Shown: positions 1-7,649, counted from the stretch's first letter. The stretch: DNA of 16,342 bases from Chitinophagales bacterium (GCA_020629335.1 JAHDDN010000081.1:1-16342), one strand, 5' to 3'. Program-made: numbers and translations. The notes: generated by a model from the sequence alone, not told the origin.

Positions 1-23
1 TTGCTAATGGGCTTTTTTATTAT

Positions 24-701
24 TTATTCCTTGACAAGAAATGTCCCTGTAATTTGATTACGACTTTCCCAATAGGCTGCATATTCTTGGCTAAAATTGG
101 CCCGTTTATCAATGACCTCTGTGAAATTACCATTCAATCCAATGAGCAATTCTGTTATTTCTCGAATCGCAAAATTAGCTCCACTATTTCCTGAGATATA
201 ATCAGCCAAAGCTTTTTCTTTAATATATTGATTGAATAAAGGATTTCCATTTCTTCTGACCATGAGCGCCAAGCCACAAATCTTCACTATGGGCAAATCG
301 AGTACATCATCAAAAAAGAAAGCGATTTCTTCATCTGTACAATCATAGATTTCTTTGATTTGATTGCTGGCTTCTCCCTTATTTTTATAGTGTCTCAAGT
401 TTAGGTGAAAATGTTCTCTCTTTGCAAAAGCCAAAGAAGTTTCATTCATAGAACCAGTCACTATTCCCACTAAAGGATGTTGACGATCATTTAAGAGCCA
501 ATAAGAAAATCGCAATAAGTTGATTCCCATAGAATCAGGCTCAGCAAACACACTACCTCCTTCTGCTCCTTTGACTCCATTATTAAATACGCCATCCCAA
601 TCAAAAAGAAATAATTTGATTTTAGCCAAGCGTGTTTTCATTTCTTCTAAAGGAGTGATAAACTCCCCTCCTATTCCCTCAAATGTTTGTTGTAAATTCA
701 A
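24..701 (-). CDS. KdsC-like HAD-family phosphatase
   Basis: This 225-residue protein is a soluble, capless HAD-superfamily hydrolase of the KdsC type (3-deoxy-manno-octulosonate-8-phosphate phosphatase or a relative acting on another sugar acid phosphate). Visible motifs are motif I DWDGVF (residues 34-39, D34 nucleophile and D36), motif II VTGS (81-84), the motif III lysine near K108, and motif IV FFFDDVLDLP (128-137) with the Mg-binding DD pair. The GANFAIREITELL stretch (174-186) matches the KdsC end region. Typical KdsC proteins have about 170-190 residues. Here there is an extra N-terminal segment of about 28 residues and a tail of about 35. The start codon lies 27 nt after the nupC stop, so the two are probably co-transcribed. 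The exact substrate cannot be read from the sequence. KdsC itself is one option, and a phosphatase partner of nonulosonate synthesis is another. Confidence 0.85.
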   Translation of the reverse strand: MNLQQTFEGIGGEFITPLEEMKTRLAKIKLFLFDWDGVFNNGVKGAEGGSVFAEPDSMGINLLRFSYWLLNDRQHPLVGIVTGSMNETSLAFAKREHFHLNLRHYKNKGEASNQIKEIYDCTDEEIAFFFDDVLDLPIVKICGLALMVRRNGNPLFNQYIKEKALADYISGNSGANFAIREITELLIGLNGNFTEVIDKRANFSQEYAAYWESRNQITGTFLVKE

Positions 702-728
702 CTGATTAATTTTCTTTCTTTGTTAATT

Positions 729-2021
729 TTATATAGAACCTTCCGTAAAAAACATCCCAGCAATAGCAGCAGTCATTAGAGCGGCTATAGTACCACCAAG
801 TAAGGCTCTCAAACCAAATTCCGAAAGGGTAGCTCTTTGATTAGGAGCTAGGGTGCCAATTCCGCCAATCTGTATTCCAATTGAACCGAAGTTAGCAAAA
901 CCACATAATGCATAAGTAGCAATCATGATAGACTTTGCTTCTAAAGTTCCTAAATTTTTCATTTCTCCCAAGGAAGTATAAGCGATAAATTCGTTTAGCA
1001 TGGCTTTCTCTCCTATGAGTTGTCCAATCTTCATAATATCAATAGAGGGAACTCCTAATAACCAGGCTATAGGAGCGCAGATAATGCCGAGCACTGCTTG
1101 GAAAGATAAGACCTCATATTGTCCACCAGAAATCGCACTAATGACTCCATTCAAGCCTAAATTTCCTATTTTTAAAGCGAAGAAGTTGAGCATATCTACT
1201 AATGCCATAAAGACAATTAACATGGCTGCTACATTGACCGCTAATTTTAGCCCTTCAGTAGTACCATTAGAGATAGCTTCTAATACATTACTTCCTATTT
1301 TATCTTTAGGAATGTTGAGGTCTTTATTAACCTTATCTGGGTCGGGCTCTGGAAATAGTATTTTAGCGGCAACAATAGCTGCAGGAGCCGACATAATAGA
1401 GGCAGTCAAGAGGTGTGTACCAAATCTGACTTGACTCTCTGGATCAGAGCCCCCTAATATTCCCATATAAGCTATGAAGACGCTTCCTGCAATAGTGGCC
1501 ATACCACCTGTCATCAAGCACATAATCTCGGAACGGGTCATATTAGATAGATAGGGTTTAACCACGAGTGGGGCTTCGGTTTGTCCAATAAAAACATTGG
1601 CTGCTGCCGCTAAGCTTTCTGCTCCTGAGAGCCGCATGGTTTTACTCATTATCCAAGCGAATCCGTAGACGATTTTTTGGAGCCACCCTAAATAATATAA
1701 TAAAGAGGTTAATGCTGAAAAGAATACGATAGCTGGCAATACTTGGAAAGCGAATATAAATCCAAATTTATCGATATTAAGCATATCACCAAATACGAAA
1801 GCTGAACCATAATTTGTCCAAACTAATATTTGTGAAAAGCCACTTGATATCCCATCTAGAAAGGTTTTCACAAAGGGCACCTTAAGCAATACCGCAAAAA
1901 CAAATTGCATCAAAACTCCTATGAGAACTAACCTCCAATCAACATTTTTTCGGTCAATGCTAAAAGCATAGCATACCCCTATTAGTACAACAATCCCTAA
2001 TATAGCCCTTAATATATCCAT
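729..2021 (-). CDS. nupC: NupC/CNT-family concentrative nucleoside transporter
   Basis: This 430-residue polytopic inner-membrane protein belongs to the concentrative nucleoside transporter family, which couples nucleoside uptake to Na+ or H+. Family hallmarks are visible: GQTEAPLVVKPY (146-157), which supplies nucleoside-contacting Q and E residues; MLNEF (341-345) with a second conserved glutamate; and GFANFGSIGIQIGG (374-387), the conserved helix that contacts the ribose. Length matches bacterial CNTs (about 400-430). Many hydrophobic helices are evident and there is no cleavable signal. It probably forms a two-gene unit with the downstream HAD phosphatase (27 nt gap). Its leader carries an 18 bp inverted repeat ending 23 nt before the start codon, which could be an operator or RNA hairpin. 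Cation and nucleoside preference are not predictable here. Confidence 0.95.
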   Translation of the reverse strand: MDILRAILGIVVLIGVCYAFSIDRKNVDWRLVLIGVLMQFVFAVLLKVPFVKTFLDGISSGFSQILVWTNYGSAFVFGDMLNIDKFGFIFAFQVLPAIVFFSALTSLLYYLGWLQKIVYGFAWIMSKTMRLSGAESLAAAANVFIGQTEAPLVVKPYLSNMTRSEIMCLMTGGMATIAGSVFIAYMGILGGSDPESQVRFGTHLLTASIMSAPAAIVAAKILFPEPDPDKVNKDLNIPKDKIGSNVLEAISNGTTEGLKLAVNVAAMLIVFMALVDMLNFFALKIGNLGLNGVISAISGGQYEVLSFQAVLGIICAPIAWLLGVPSIDIMKIGQLIGEKAMLNEFIAYTSLGEMKNLGTLEAKSIMIATYALCGFANFGSIGIQIGGIGTLAPNQRATLSEFGLRALLGGTIAALMTAAIAGMFFTEGSI

Positions 2022-2044
2022 TTTGTTTGAATCAGTTTGGTATT

Positions 2045-2092
2045 GAACTTGTTTAAAGTTTTCAGCTTCACCACAAAACTTTAAACGAGTTC
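2045..2092. repeat. 18 bp inverted repeat in the nupC leader
   Basis: Arms at 2045-2062 (GAACTTGTTTAAAGTTTT) and 2075-2092 pair over 18 positions with a 12 nt loop. The only imperfection is T2050 opposite G2087: a U-G wobble if read as plus-strand RNA, an A-C mismatch in the minus-strand nupC leader. The element ends 23 nt before the nupC ATG. It is not followed by a T tract in the nupC direction, so it does not look like a simple terminator. It could be a binding site for a dimeric regulator, a leader hairpin controlling expression, or a small palindromic insertion. Confidence 0.8.
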
Positions 2093-2210
2093 ATTATTTT
2101 AATATTCCTAAAGTGTAAAATAGTTATTTTTTCGCAATTTCATTTTTATCGTATACAAAATCCTTTCATCTAGACAAGGGCTGACATTGAAGTCGTTTTG
2201 TTTGGGGCAT

Positions 2211-2252
2211 AAAAAAAGCCATTTAGTTGCTTGTACAAACTAAATGGCTTTT
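2211..2252 (-). terminator. Intrinsic terminator of the bifunctional-nuclease gene
   Basis: A perfect 15 bp stem (2214-2228 with 2238-2252, core AAGCCATTTAGTT) has a 9 nt loop and is followed on the minus strand by a run of seven T (2217-2211). It lies about 20 nt past the stop codon of the bifunctional-nuclease gene. A T run at the other end is short, so plus-strand activity would be weak. It separates that gene from nupC, which must therefore have its own promoter between about 2093 and 2210. Confidence 0.9.
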
Positions 2253-2271
2253 AATTTGGGGAGCTATTTTT

Positions 2272-2856
2272 TTAGCTCTTATTATTCATTTCATCTCTGA
2301 TTTTGGCTGCTTTTTCATAGTCTTCATCAGAGATGGCTTTTTCTAGTAATTTATTCAGTTCCTCGACAGAGTATTTAGAGTAGTTAGAGCGTCTGCTGGA
2401 ACCTGGTCGATCTGAATCTGCTGAAGCAGGTTCACCACTGGAGGTTCCTTCCAATGAGATGCCTGCGGTATCCATAATATTTTCGTAAGTATAGATTGGG
2501 CAAGCGAATCGCAGTGCGAGTGCTAATGCGTCAGAAGAACGAGAATCGACTTCATGAACTTGTCCATTTTTAAGGCAAATTAGTTTGCCATAAAATATCC
2601 CATCTCTAAGATCGCTTATAATGACTTCAGTTACTTCGATTTCAAACTGATCACAAACATTTTTTAGAAGATCATGTGTTAGCGGTCGAGTTGACTCTAC
2701 TTCTTCTAAAGCAACCGCAATAGCTTGTGCTTCATGTATACCAATGATGATGGGTAGACGTCTGTTGGCATCTACTTCACCAAGTATGACAGCATAAGAG
2801 CTTGTTTGCATATTGCTCTGTGTTAATCCGACTATTTTCAGTTCAATTTTATTCAT
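2272..2856 (-). CDS. Bifunctional nuclease family protein (DUF151) with C-terminal UVR motif
   Basis: The frame is open up to 2922, but the conserved family start is MNKIELKIVGLTQS, so the ATG at 2854-2856 is chosen, giving 194 residues. Residues 1-130 form the bifunctional-nuclease (BFN/DUF151) domain, with RPLTHDL (57-63) and the hallmark DSRSSDALALALR (104-116). Relatives have been reported with DNase and RNase activity, but the role in Bacteroidota is unsettled. A Ser- and Gly-rich linker (about 135-160) leads to a UVR motif at 163-194 (YSVEELNKLLEKAISDEDYEKAAKIRDEM), the coiled helical hairpin that mediates protein contacts in UvrB/UvrC and Clp-associated proteins. It is monocistronic by layout: a strong terminator follows it and repeat DNA separates it from etfA upstream. 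Confidence 0.92.
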   Translation of the reverse strand: MNKIELKIVGLTQSNMQTSSYAVILGEVDANRRLPIIIGIHEAQAIAVALEEVESTRPLTHDLLKNVCDQFEIEVTEVIISDLRDGIFYGKLICLKNGQVHEVDSRSSDALALALRFACPIYTYENIMDTAGISLEGTSSGEPASADSDRPGSSRRSNYSKYSVEELNKLLEKAISDEDYEKAAKIRDEMNNKS

Positions 2857-2973
2857 AAAAATACTTTCAGCATTGAAGGAATGATTTTTAAATAAATGTC
2901 CATCATTCCAAAGCGATCTCAAATAAGTAGATAAGTAGATAAAGTTAATTATTTCGGCAATTCTGATGGTCTC

Positions 2974-3052
2974 TTTTTAGCTTATCCTGCGTTGCTTTTC
3001 TTAGCAATAGCCCTGCTATTACTGGCGAAAACCGCCTTGTCTAAGCTAAAAA
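2974..3052. repeat. Structured intergenic element, family B copy 1
   Basis: Perfect 11 bp arms (TTTTTAGCTTA at 2974-2984, TAAGCTAAAAA at 3042-3052) enclose further potential hairpins. These are AATAGC/GCTATT (3006-3011 with 3015-3020, 3 nt loop), GGCG/CGCC (3024-3027 with 3033-3036), and an alternative TTTTC/GAAAA pairing (2996-3000 with 3027-3031). No reading frame explains it. A diverged relative sits between the SusD and SusC genes (11351-11412), sharing CTTAGC, GCTAT and CGCCTT-GTCT segments in the same order. It could be a small mobile palindrome or an RNA fold in the untranslated region between etfA and the nuclease gene. Confidence 0.55.
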
Positions 3053-3135
3053 TAGCTCATCAATAATACCCAAATAATTACCGTCAACTACTTAATAATT
3101 CCATAGTCGAAGCCAAGATTTATTGTATTTGCCTT

Positions 3136-3268
3136 GGCTTAGGGATGGGAGCGGTATGTGGCGTCCATGCCCTGACTTATGGAGCTTAGCTCTGCGCAGG
3201 CTCCTTAGAGACAAGCAGGGCTTAGCGTAATAGGAAGGGCATAGCCACATAAGAGTGGACAGCCCGAC
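3136..3268 (+). repeat. Structured repeat block, family A copy 1
   Basis: A 133 bp block begins GGCTTAGGGATGG and ends GGACAGCCCGAC, with close relatives at 8587-8725 (plus) and 15957-16096 (minus). It can fold as nested helices. P1 is TATGTGGC/GCCACATA (3155-3162 with 3244-3251). P2 is ATGCCCT/AGGGCAT (3167-3173 with 3236-3242). A terminal hairpin is CTC-CTTA-GAG (3201-3210). The other copies have different bases in P2 and the apical hairpin that still pair. An open frame of 69 codons on the minus strand crosses the block, but it looks accidental. The block lies downstream of etfA. Confidence 0.8.
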
Positions 3269-3340
3269 CCGATTATTTTTTTTGCCAGAGGGCGCACACA
3301 TAGGTGCGCCCCTACAGAGCTGGCAAAAAAAATAATCGGG
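3268..3340. repeat. REP hairpin inside perfect 21 bp inverted arms, copy 1
   Basis: Arms at 3268-3288 (CCCGATTA, eight T, GCCAG) and 3320-3340 are perfect reverse complements. They enclose a REP core at 3290-3315: stem GGGCGCAC/GTGCGCCC around loop ACATAG, then CTAC, read as GTAG plus palindrome on the minus strand. GTAG followed by a palindrome is the hallmark of REP sequences mobilised by RAYT (TnpA-REP) proteins. The arm sequence is unrelated to that of the copy at 8728-8796, although the core is nearly the same. It begins 15 nt past the etfA stop codon and could serve as its transcription end. Confidence 0.85.
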
Positions 3341-3354
3341 GAAGCTCCAAAAAA

Positions 3355-4320
3355 TTAATTTTGGGCTGCCTTGTGTTTTTTCATAGCTTCGATTAGTCGT
3401 GGCATTACTTCAAATGCGTCTCCGACTACTCCATAATCAGCTGCTTTGAAGAATGGCGCTTCAGGGTCTTTGTTGATAACAACAATTGTCTTACTTCCGC
3501 TCACTCCTGCTAGGTGTTGGATCGCTCCAGAGATACCTACAGCGATGTATAAATTAGGTCGGATTGCGATTCCTGTTTGTCCTACGTGTTCGTGGTGTGG
3601 ACGCCATCCTACATCGGCTACTGGTCTTGAGCAGGCTGTTGCTGCGCCTAAAAGTTCAGCTAATTCTTCTATAGTTCCCCAGTTTTCTGGTCCTTTTAGG
3701 CCACGGCCAGCGGAAACTACTAGATCTGCTTCTGGTAAAGGTACGGAACCTTTCACACGTTCTACACTTTTCACGCTTACTTTTGGAGTAGGAACGTTAA
3801 CAGATGTACTTTCTACGCTTACTTCGCTCCCTAATTCTTCTAATGGGAACGTATTAGGCATATGCGAAAGTACTTTTTTGGCTGTTTTGATTTCGTATTC
3901 TGCGATTGCTTTACCAGAGAATACATTTTTCTTGACTTTGAAACCGCCATCTGTAGTTGGTAAGCTATTGACGCCTGATACTGTACCGGCATTCAATTTT
4001 ACGCCTAATCTACCTACTAATGCTTTACCGAAAGAAGTGTGAGAAAGAACGACTACGTCTGCTCCAACTTGTTCAGCAATTTGTGCAATGACGTCGGCAT
4101 AGGCGCTATCATCAAAGTTAGAAAGACTTGCATCTGCTACGTTCATTACTTTAGCTGCGCCGTATTTTCCCAGTTCTGCTGAGTTAGCTACGTCTCCTAA
4201 AGTGACTGCAATAGCCTCTGTTCCTAATTGGTCTGCAATTTTGCGACCAAAAACAGTTGCTTCAAATGAAGATTTTTTAAGATTGCCTTGTGGGCTTTCT
4301 GCGAATATTAAAACTGACAT
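3355..4320 (-). CDS. etfA: Electron transfer flavoprotein alpha subunit
   Basis: This 321-residue cytosolic subunit pairs with EtfB to bind FAD. The heterodimer collects electrons from acyl-CoA and other dehydrogenases and passes them on, for example to an ETF:quinone oxidoreductase. The N-terminal domain (about 1-180) is the ETF nucleotide-binding-like fold. The C-terminal FAD domain (about 195-315) shows VSAGRGLKGPENW (202-214), SRPVAD (231-236), VGQTG (246-250), and the EtfA signature LYIAVGISGAIQHLAG (257-272) continuing to VINKDP. Length is typical. It starts 27 nt after the etfB stop, the usual etfB-etfA order, so they form one operon. No truncation or odd residue is seen. An ORF on the opposite strand (3446-4042) is an accidental shadow. 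Confidence 0.97.
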   Translation of the reverse strand: MSVLIFAESPQGNLKKSSFEATVFGRKIADQLGTEAIAVTLGDVANSAELGKYGAAKVMNVADASLSNFDDSAYADVIAQIAEQVGADVVVLSHTSFGKALVGRLGVKLNAGTVSGVNSLPTTDGGFKVKKNVFSGKAIAEYEIKTAKKVLSHMPNTFPLEELGSEVSVESTSVNVPTPKVSVKSVERVKGSVPLPEADLVVSAGRGLKGPENWGTIEELAELLGAATACSRPVADVGWRPHHEHVGQTGIAIRPNLYIAVGISGAIQHLAGVSGSKTIVVINKDPEAPFFKAADYGVVGDAFEVMPRLIEAMKKHKAAQN

Positions 4321-4347
4321 TAATTTTTATTTTTTGTGGTAGAGGGA

Positions 4348-5088
4348 TTATATGGCTTTCGCCTCATTGTGTAATAAAGCTACTAGTCCTTCCATATCTT
4401 CTGGATCTACGAGCTTAACTGCTGATTTTGCTGGAGGTAAATCGTAGGATACTACGCTTACTCTTTCTTCGGTTGCGGCAGCAGGAACTACTTTAAGTGG
4501 CTTACGCTTAGCCATCATGATACCTCTCATGTTAGGAATTCGTTGTTCGGCCATACCTTTAGAAGCACTTAATACAAAAGGTGTATTTACTTCTAATACT
4601 TCTTTCCCACCTTCAATATCACGAGAAATAGTGGCTGTATTGCCATTTAATTCCATGGAGCTTGCATAAGAGATGAAAGCTTGGTCTAGTAGTGCTGCGA
4701 TCAATGATCCAACTTCAGATCCATTGTAATCAATCGTTTCTTTACCAGTAAGAATTAGGTCAAAGTTTTCGCTTTTAGCGTATTCAGCTATTTGGCTGGC
4801 TACGAAGAAGGCATCTTTAGCATCTGCATCTATACGTACTGCATCATCTGCACCTATAGCTAATCCTTTACGGATGATTGCATCATTAGCTGCTGGACCA
4901 ACATTGATGATAGTAACAGAACCGCCTAATTTTTCTTTAATTTCGACTCCACGTACTAATGCATACCATTCATCATAAGGATTCATGATGTACTGTACCT
5001 TGTCTCCATTAAATTCGGTATTGTTGTTAACGAAACTAATTTTAGTTGTCGTATCGGGTGTTTTGCTTATGCAAACTAAAATTTTCAT
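4348..5088 (-). CDS. etfB: Electron transfer flavoprotein beta subunit
   Basis: The frame is open from 5187, but the conserved EtfB start is MKILVCISKTPDTTTK, so the ATG at 5086-5088 is chosen, giving 246 residues. The rejected N-terminal extension is low-complexity and unlike the family. Visible EtfB features are NPYDEWYALVRGVEIKE (36-52), GADDAVRID (79-87), LTGKETIDYNGSEVG (113-127), and the signature region VLEVNTPFVLSASKGMAEQRIPN (164-186) leading to MMAKRKPL. EtfB carries the structural AMP and recognises partner dehydrogenases. It is the first gene of the etfB-etfA operon and diverges from the TPR gene. A TAATTTTG box at 5152-5159 is the best promoter candidate. Confidence 0.97.
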   Translation of the reverse strand: MKILVCISKTPDTTTKISFVNNNTEFNGDKVQYIMNPYDEWYALVRGVEIKEKLGGSVTIINVGPAANDAIIRKGLAIGADDAVRIDADAKDAFFVASQIAEYAKSENFDLILTGKETIDYNGSEVGSLIAALLDQAFISYASSMELNGNTATISRDIEGGKEVLEVNTPFVLSASKGMAEQRIPNMRGIMMAKRKPLKVVPAAATEERVSVVSYDLPPAKSAVKLVDPEDMEGLVALLHNEAKAI

Positions 5089-5151
5089 ATTTTTATTTGA
5101 GTTTTTAGTATGATTCTTCGAACTGGTTTGAGTATTTTCAAAAACAGAGGG

Positions 5152-5159
5152 CAAAATTA
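5152..5159 (-). promoter_or_regulatory. Candidate -7 promoter box for etfBA
   Basis: The minus strand reads TAATTTTG here, matching the Bacteroidota sigma-A -7 consensus TAnnTTTG. This would put the transcription start about 55-60 nt before the etfB ATG. No TTTG is found 19-21 nt upstream (only a T-rich stretch), so the -33 element is missing or weak and the call is tentative. Confidence 0.35.
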
Positions 5160-5291
5160 ACGAAAATCTAAGGATTGTAAAAATCAAAGGATAGGCAAAA
5201 TAGGCAATTAGGCCTAAAAATGATCTTTAGTCGTGTTAATTTGTATAGAATGAGTTCATAAAGTTTTATATTGTGTACACAAAACTCCAAC

Positions 5292-5627
5292 ATGAAAACG
5301 GAAAGATTAAAACAACTGTTCACCTTTTTAGAAGAAAACCCTAATGATGCATTTGTTAATTATGCGATAGCGACAGAATATGTCAAAAAGGGAGATGATG
5401 ATGAAGCTTTAAAATATTATTTAATGTTATTGGAAAAACATCCTAATTATGTTGCCACTTACTATCATTTAGGTCATTTATATGAGCGTCGGGAGTCTTA
5501 TCCACAAGCTTTGAGTATTTATGAGTCTGGCATGAAAAAAGCAGAAGAGGCTAATGATCAGCATTCTTTAAATGAATTAAAAGGCGCACATCAATTACTT
5601 TCCTTAGATATGGAGGATGAGTGGTAG
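5292..5627 (+). CDS. Small tetratricopeptide-repeat (TPR) protein
   Basis: The frame opens at a TTG (5271), but the ATG at 5292 (MKTERLKQLFTFLEENPNDAF) gives the natural start, leaving 111 residues. It has no signal peptide or membrane segment, so it is cytosolic. Two or three TPR units are visible: NPNDAFVNYAIATEYVKKGDDDEALKYY, then HPNYVATYYHLGHLYERRESYPQALSIYESGM, then a capping helix that includes LNELKGA. TPRs are protein-binding scaffolds, and the partner is unknown. The gene diverges from etfB, and its 3' end abuts the DnaA-box cluster in front of dnaB. Its position beside a possible origin is notable, but no replication role can be inferred from its sequence. Confidence 0.88.
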   Translation: MKTERLKQLFTFLEENPNDAFVNYAIATEYVKKGDDDEALKYYLMLLEKHPNYVATYYHLGHLYERRESYPQALSIYESGMKKAEEANDQHSLNELKGAHQLLSLDMEDEW

Positions 5628-5640
5628 GGAAACCCCAAAC

Positions 5641-5748
5641 TTATCCACACACTTATCCACAATTAAGGCTATTTGTTGAAAACGTGTGGATAACTATGGC
5701 AATTGTCCTAAAATTAATGTAAATTCGATGATAGCGTATTGTGGATAC
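5641..5748. other. DnaA-box cluster: candidate oriC or DnaA-regulated dnaB promoter
   Basis: Three perfect DnaA boxes TTATCCACA lie at 5641-5649 (plus), 5653-5661 (plus) and 5685-5693 (minus), and a one-mismatch box (GTATCCACA on the minus strand) lies at 5740-5748. The first two are 12 bp apart in direct orientation. An AT-rich stretch follows (5749-5825). The cluster lies between the TPR gene and dnaB, and the nearest genes on each side point away from it. Such density of a 9-mer is far above chance. No dnaA gene is in the window, but origins in Bacteroidota need not adjoin dnaA. Confidence 0.65.
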
Positions 5749-6035
5749 ATTTAATTGTAGAATTGTTAAAATTAGAAGCTTTTATGAGTTAATTTTGTGT
5801 TTACAATTTTACAAGAGAATAGCCCATTAGCGCCACTTAGTAATGATTTATATTTCGTTTCAGTAAGCTTATGGATGTATTAAGTAATGCTGATTAATTT
5901 CATTTAGTCATTTTTACTCTATTTCTGAAAAATGTCTACATTTTTCACAGGGGTACTATGTCTCTTTACGAAAATAAGCGATTCATTTTATGTAAGTGAT
6001 AACCAAATTTTTAACCTCTCTGAATTTATAATTAA
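5749..6035. other. AT-rich gap between the DnaA boxes and dnaB
   Basis: No credible coding frame is present. The first part (5749-5825) is very AT-rich (ATTTAATTGTAGAATTGT and similar) and could be the duplex-unwinding region if the neighbouring box cluster is an origin. A weaker TTTTTCACA (5941-5949) matches only a relaxed DnaA consensus. The dnaB promoter must lie in or upstream of this stretch. No convincing TTTG/TAnnTTTG pair was found, and there is no clear Shine-Dalgarno sequence before the dnaB ATG. Confidence 0.5.
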
Positions 6036-7601
6036 ATGCCAAATGAAGAAAGTCGCATAAGAAATACCCTTGGAAACTTAGGGAAAATAGGCAATCCTTC
6101 TAATGATCGTAGAAGGAGGCCTGATTTATCTTCCTATGTTTTTGATAAAGTACAACCACAAGCGCGTGATTTAGAGGAGGTTGTATTAGGAGGAATGATG
6201 CTAGATAAAGATGCCATAGCGGAAGTTATAGATATTTTAAAGCCTGATAGTTTTTACTTAGAATCGCATCAGGAAATCTATTCTGCCATTATGGAGTTGT
6301 TTAGTAAGTCTCAGCCTGTAGATATACTGACTGTTACTGAGCAATTACGTAAGAATGGTAAATTAGAGATGGTTGGTGGTCCTTTCTATGTTTCTAGTTT
6401 GACCAGTAGGGTTGGGACAACTGCTAATATTGAAACACATGCTCGTATTATTTCAGAGAAGTACATTTTGCGGGAATTGATTAGAACCTCTACAGAGGTT
6501 ATTAAGCATGCTTATGATGATACGACAGATGTTTTTGATTTACTGGATAAAACGGAGCAAAATCTATTCAATATTACGGAACAGAACCTTCGTCGTTCTT
6601 ATGATAAGATGGAAGGGCTGATTAATCAAGCGATACAACAGATTGAGCATTTGAAGGATAATACGGACGGTTTAGTAGGTATTCCTTCAGGATTTACGGC
6701 TTTAGATCGTTTGACGGCAGGTTGGCAGAAATCAGATTTGGTTATTTTGGCGGCTCGTCCTGGTATGGGTAAGACTGCTTTTACTTTATCCTTGGCCCGT
6801 AATGCGGCGGTGGAAAATAATATTCCTGTTGCTTTTTTCTCTTTGGAGATGTCTTCTTTGCAATTAGTTAACAGGTTGATTTCTTCTGAAACGGAACTAC
6901 CTCAAGATAAAATCAAAAGGGGTGATTTACAGGCTTATGAGTGGGAGCAATTGACCCATAAGGTCAATAGTTTGACTCAAGCTCCTATTTTTATTGATGA
7001 TACGCCAGCCCTTAATATTTTTGAATTAAGAGCGAAGTGTCGTAGGATGAAAATGCAGCATGATATTCAGATGATTATGGTGGATTACTTGCAATTAATG
7101 ACAGGTAGTACGAATAATAAGTCTGGTAATAGGGAACAAGAGATTGGTTCGATATCAAGAGCATTAAAAAACATCGCTAAGGAGCTAAATGTACCAGTGA
7201 TTGCCTTATCTCAGTTGAGTCGTGCGGTAGAGACCAGAGGGGGTAATAAACGCCCTATGCTTTCCGATTTGAGGGAATCGGGTTCTATTGAGCAGGATGC
7301 CGATATGGTTATTTTCTTATATCGACCTGAGTATTATAAGATTGATCAGGATGAGGATGGTAATCCAACGGCAGGTATGGCTGAGGTCATTATTGCGAAG
7401 CATAGAAATGGTGCGACTGATACGGTGAAAACTCGCTTTATTGGTAAGTATGCGAAATTTGCAGATTTGGAGACATTTGAGGGACCTAATGATCCGCACA
7501 TGACTTTATCTTCTCGAATGAATGAGGAAGGGCAGGCTAACTTCCGTGCTCAGTCTCCTCCTCCACCGCCTCTTCCTGAGGATGATAATATTCCTTTCTA
7601 A
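6036..7601 (+). CDS. dnaB: Replicative DNA helicase DnaB
   Basis: This 521-residue protein is the hexameric 5'-3' helicase that unwinds DNA ahead of the replisome and recruits primase. The N-terminal helical domain (about 41-150) contains DLEEVVLGGMMLDKDAI. The RecA-like C-terminal domain shows GIPSGFTALDRLTAGWQ (215-231), Walker A ARPGMGKTA (240-248, K246/T247), FFSLEMS (267-273), Walker B MIMVDYLQL (346-354), SQLSRAVE (392-399), and DLRESGSIEQDADMVIFLYR (411-430) with the conserved H4 and arginine-finger region. There is no intein. An unusual proline-rich linker (PPPPPLP) leads to the extreme C-terminus EDDNIPF, which resembles the SSB acidic tip DDDIPF. A strong terminator follows. Confidence 0.98.
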   Translation: MPNEESRIRNTLGNLGKIGNPSNDRRRRPDLSSYVFDKVQPQARDLEEVVLGGMMLDKDAIAEVIDILKPDSFYLESHQEIYSAIMELFSKSQPVDILTVTEQLRKNGKLEMVGGPFYVSSLTSRVGTTANIETHARIISEKYILRELIRTSTEVIKHAYDDTTDVFDLLDKTEQNLFNITEQNLRRSYDKMEGLINQAIQQIEHLKDNTDGLVGIPSGFTALDRLTAGWQKSDLVILAARPGMGKTAFTLSLARNAAVENNIPVAFFSLEMSSLQLVNRLISSETELPQDKIKRGDLQAYEWEQLTHKVNSLTQAPIFIDDTPALNIFELRAKCRRMKMQHDIQMIMVDYLQLMTGSTNNKSGNREQEIGSISRALKNIAKELNVPVIALSQLSRAVETRGGNKRPMLSDLRESGSIEQDADMVIFLYRPEYYKIDQDEDGNPTAGMAEVIIAKHRNGATDTVKTRFIGKYAKFADLETFEGPNDPHMTLSSRMNEEGQANFRAQSPPPPPLPEDDNIPF

Positions 7602-7649
7602 ATACTAATTGTAAAAAGATTTAATTATTTTGGTGGTTTAATTTTATAG

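Noticed and set aside
1..23. TTGCTAATGGGCTTTTTT as a terminator for the HAD gene, also echoed near 5821
   Set aside because: Only one arm is inside the window, and the 11-12 nt echo at 5821 is too short to be meaningful.
2925..2940. Short tandem AAGTAGAT-like repeat upstream of the nuclease gene
   Set aside because: Only two units of about 8 bp, with no match to a promoter or known site.
3092..3301. Open frame of 69 codons on the minus strand across repeat block 1
   Set aside because: It lies wholly inside the structured repeat and REP core, its composition is unlike a protein, and the other block copies do not keep the frame.
3446..4042. Long plus-strand open frame opposite etfA
   Set aside because: It is a shadow of the strongly conserved etfA coding frame, with no recognisable domain.
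5941..5949. TTTTTCACA as a fifth DnaA box
   Set aside because: It matches only the relaxed E. coli consensus and is about 190 bp from the cluster. In AT-rich DNA this is expected by chance.
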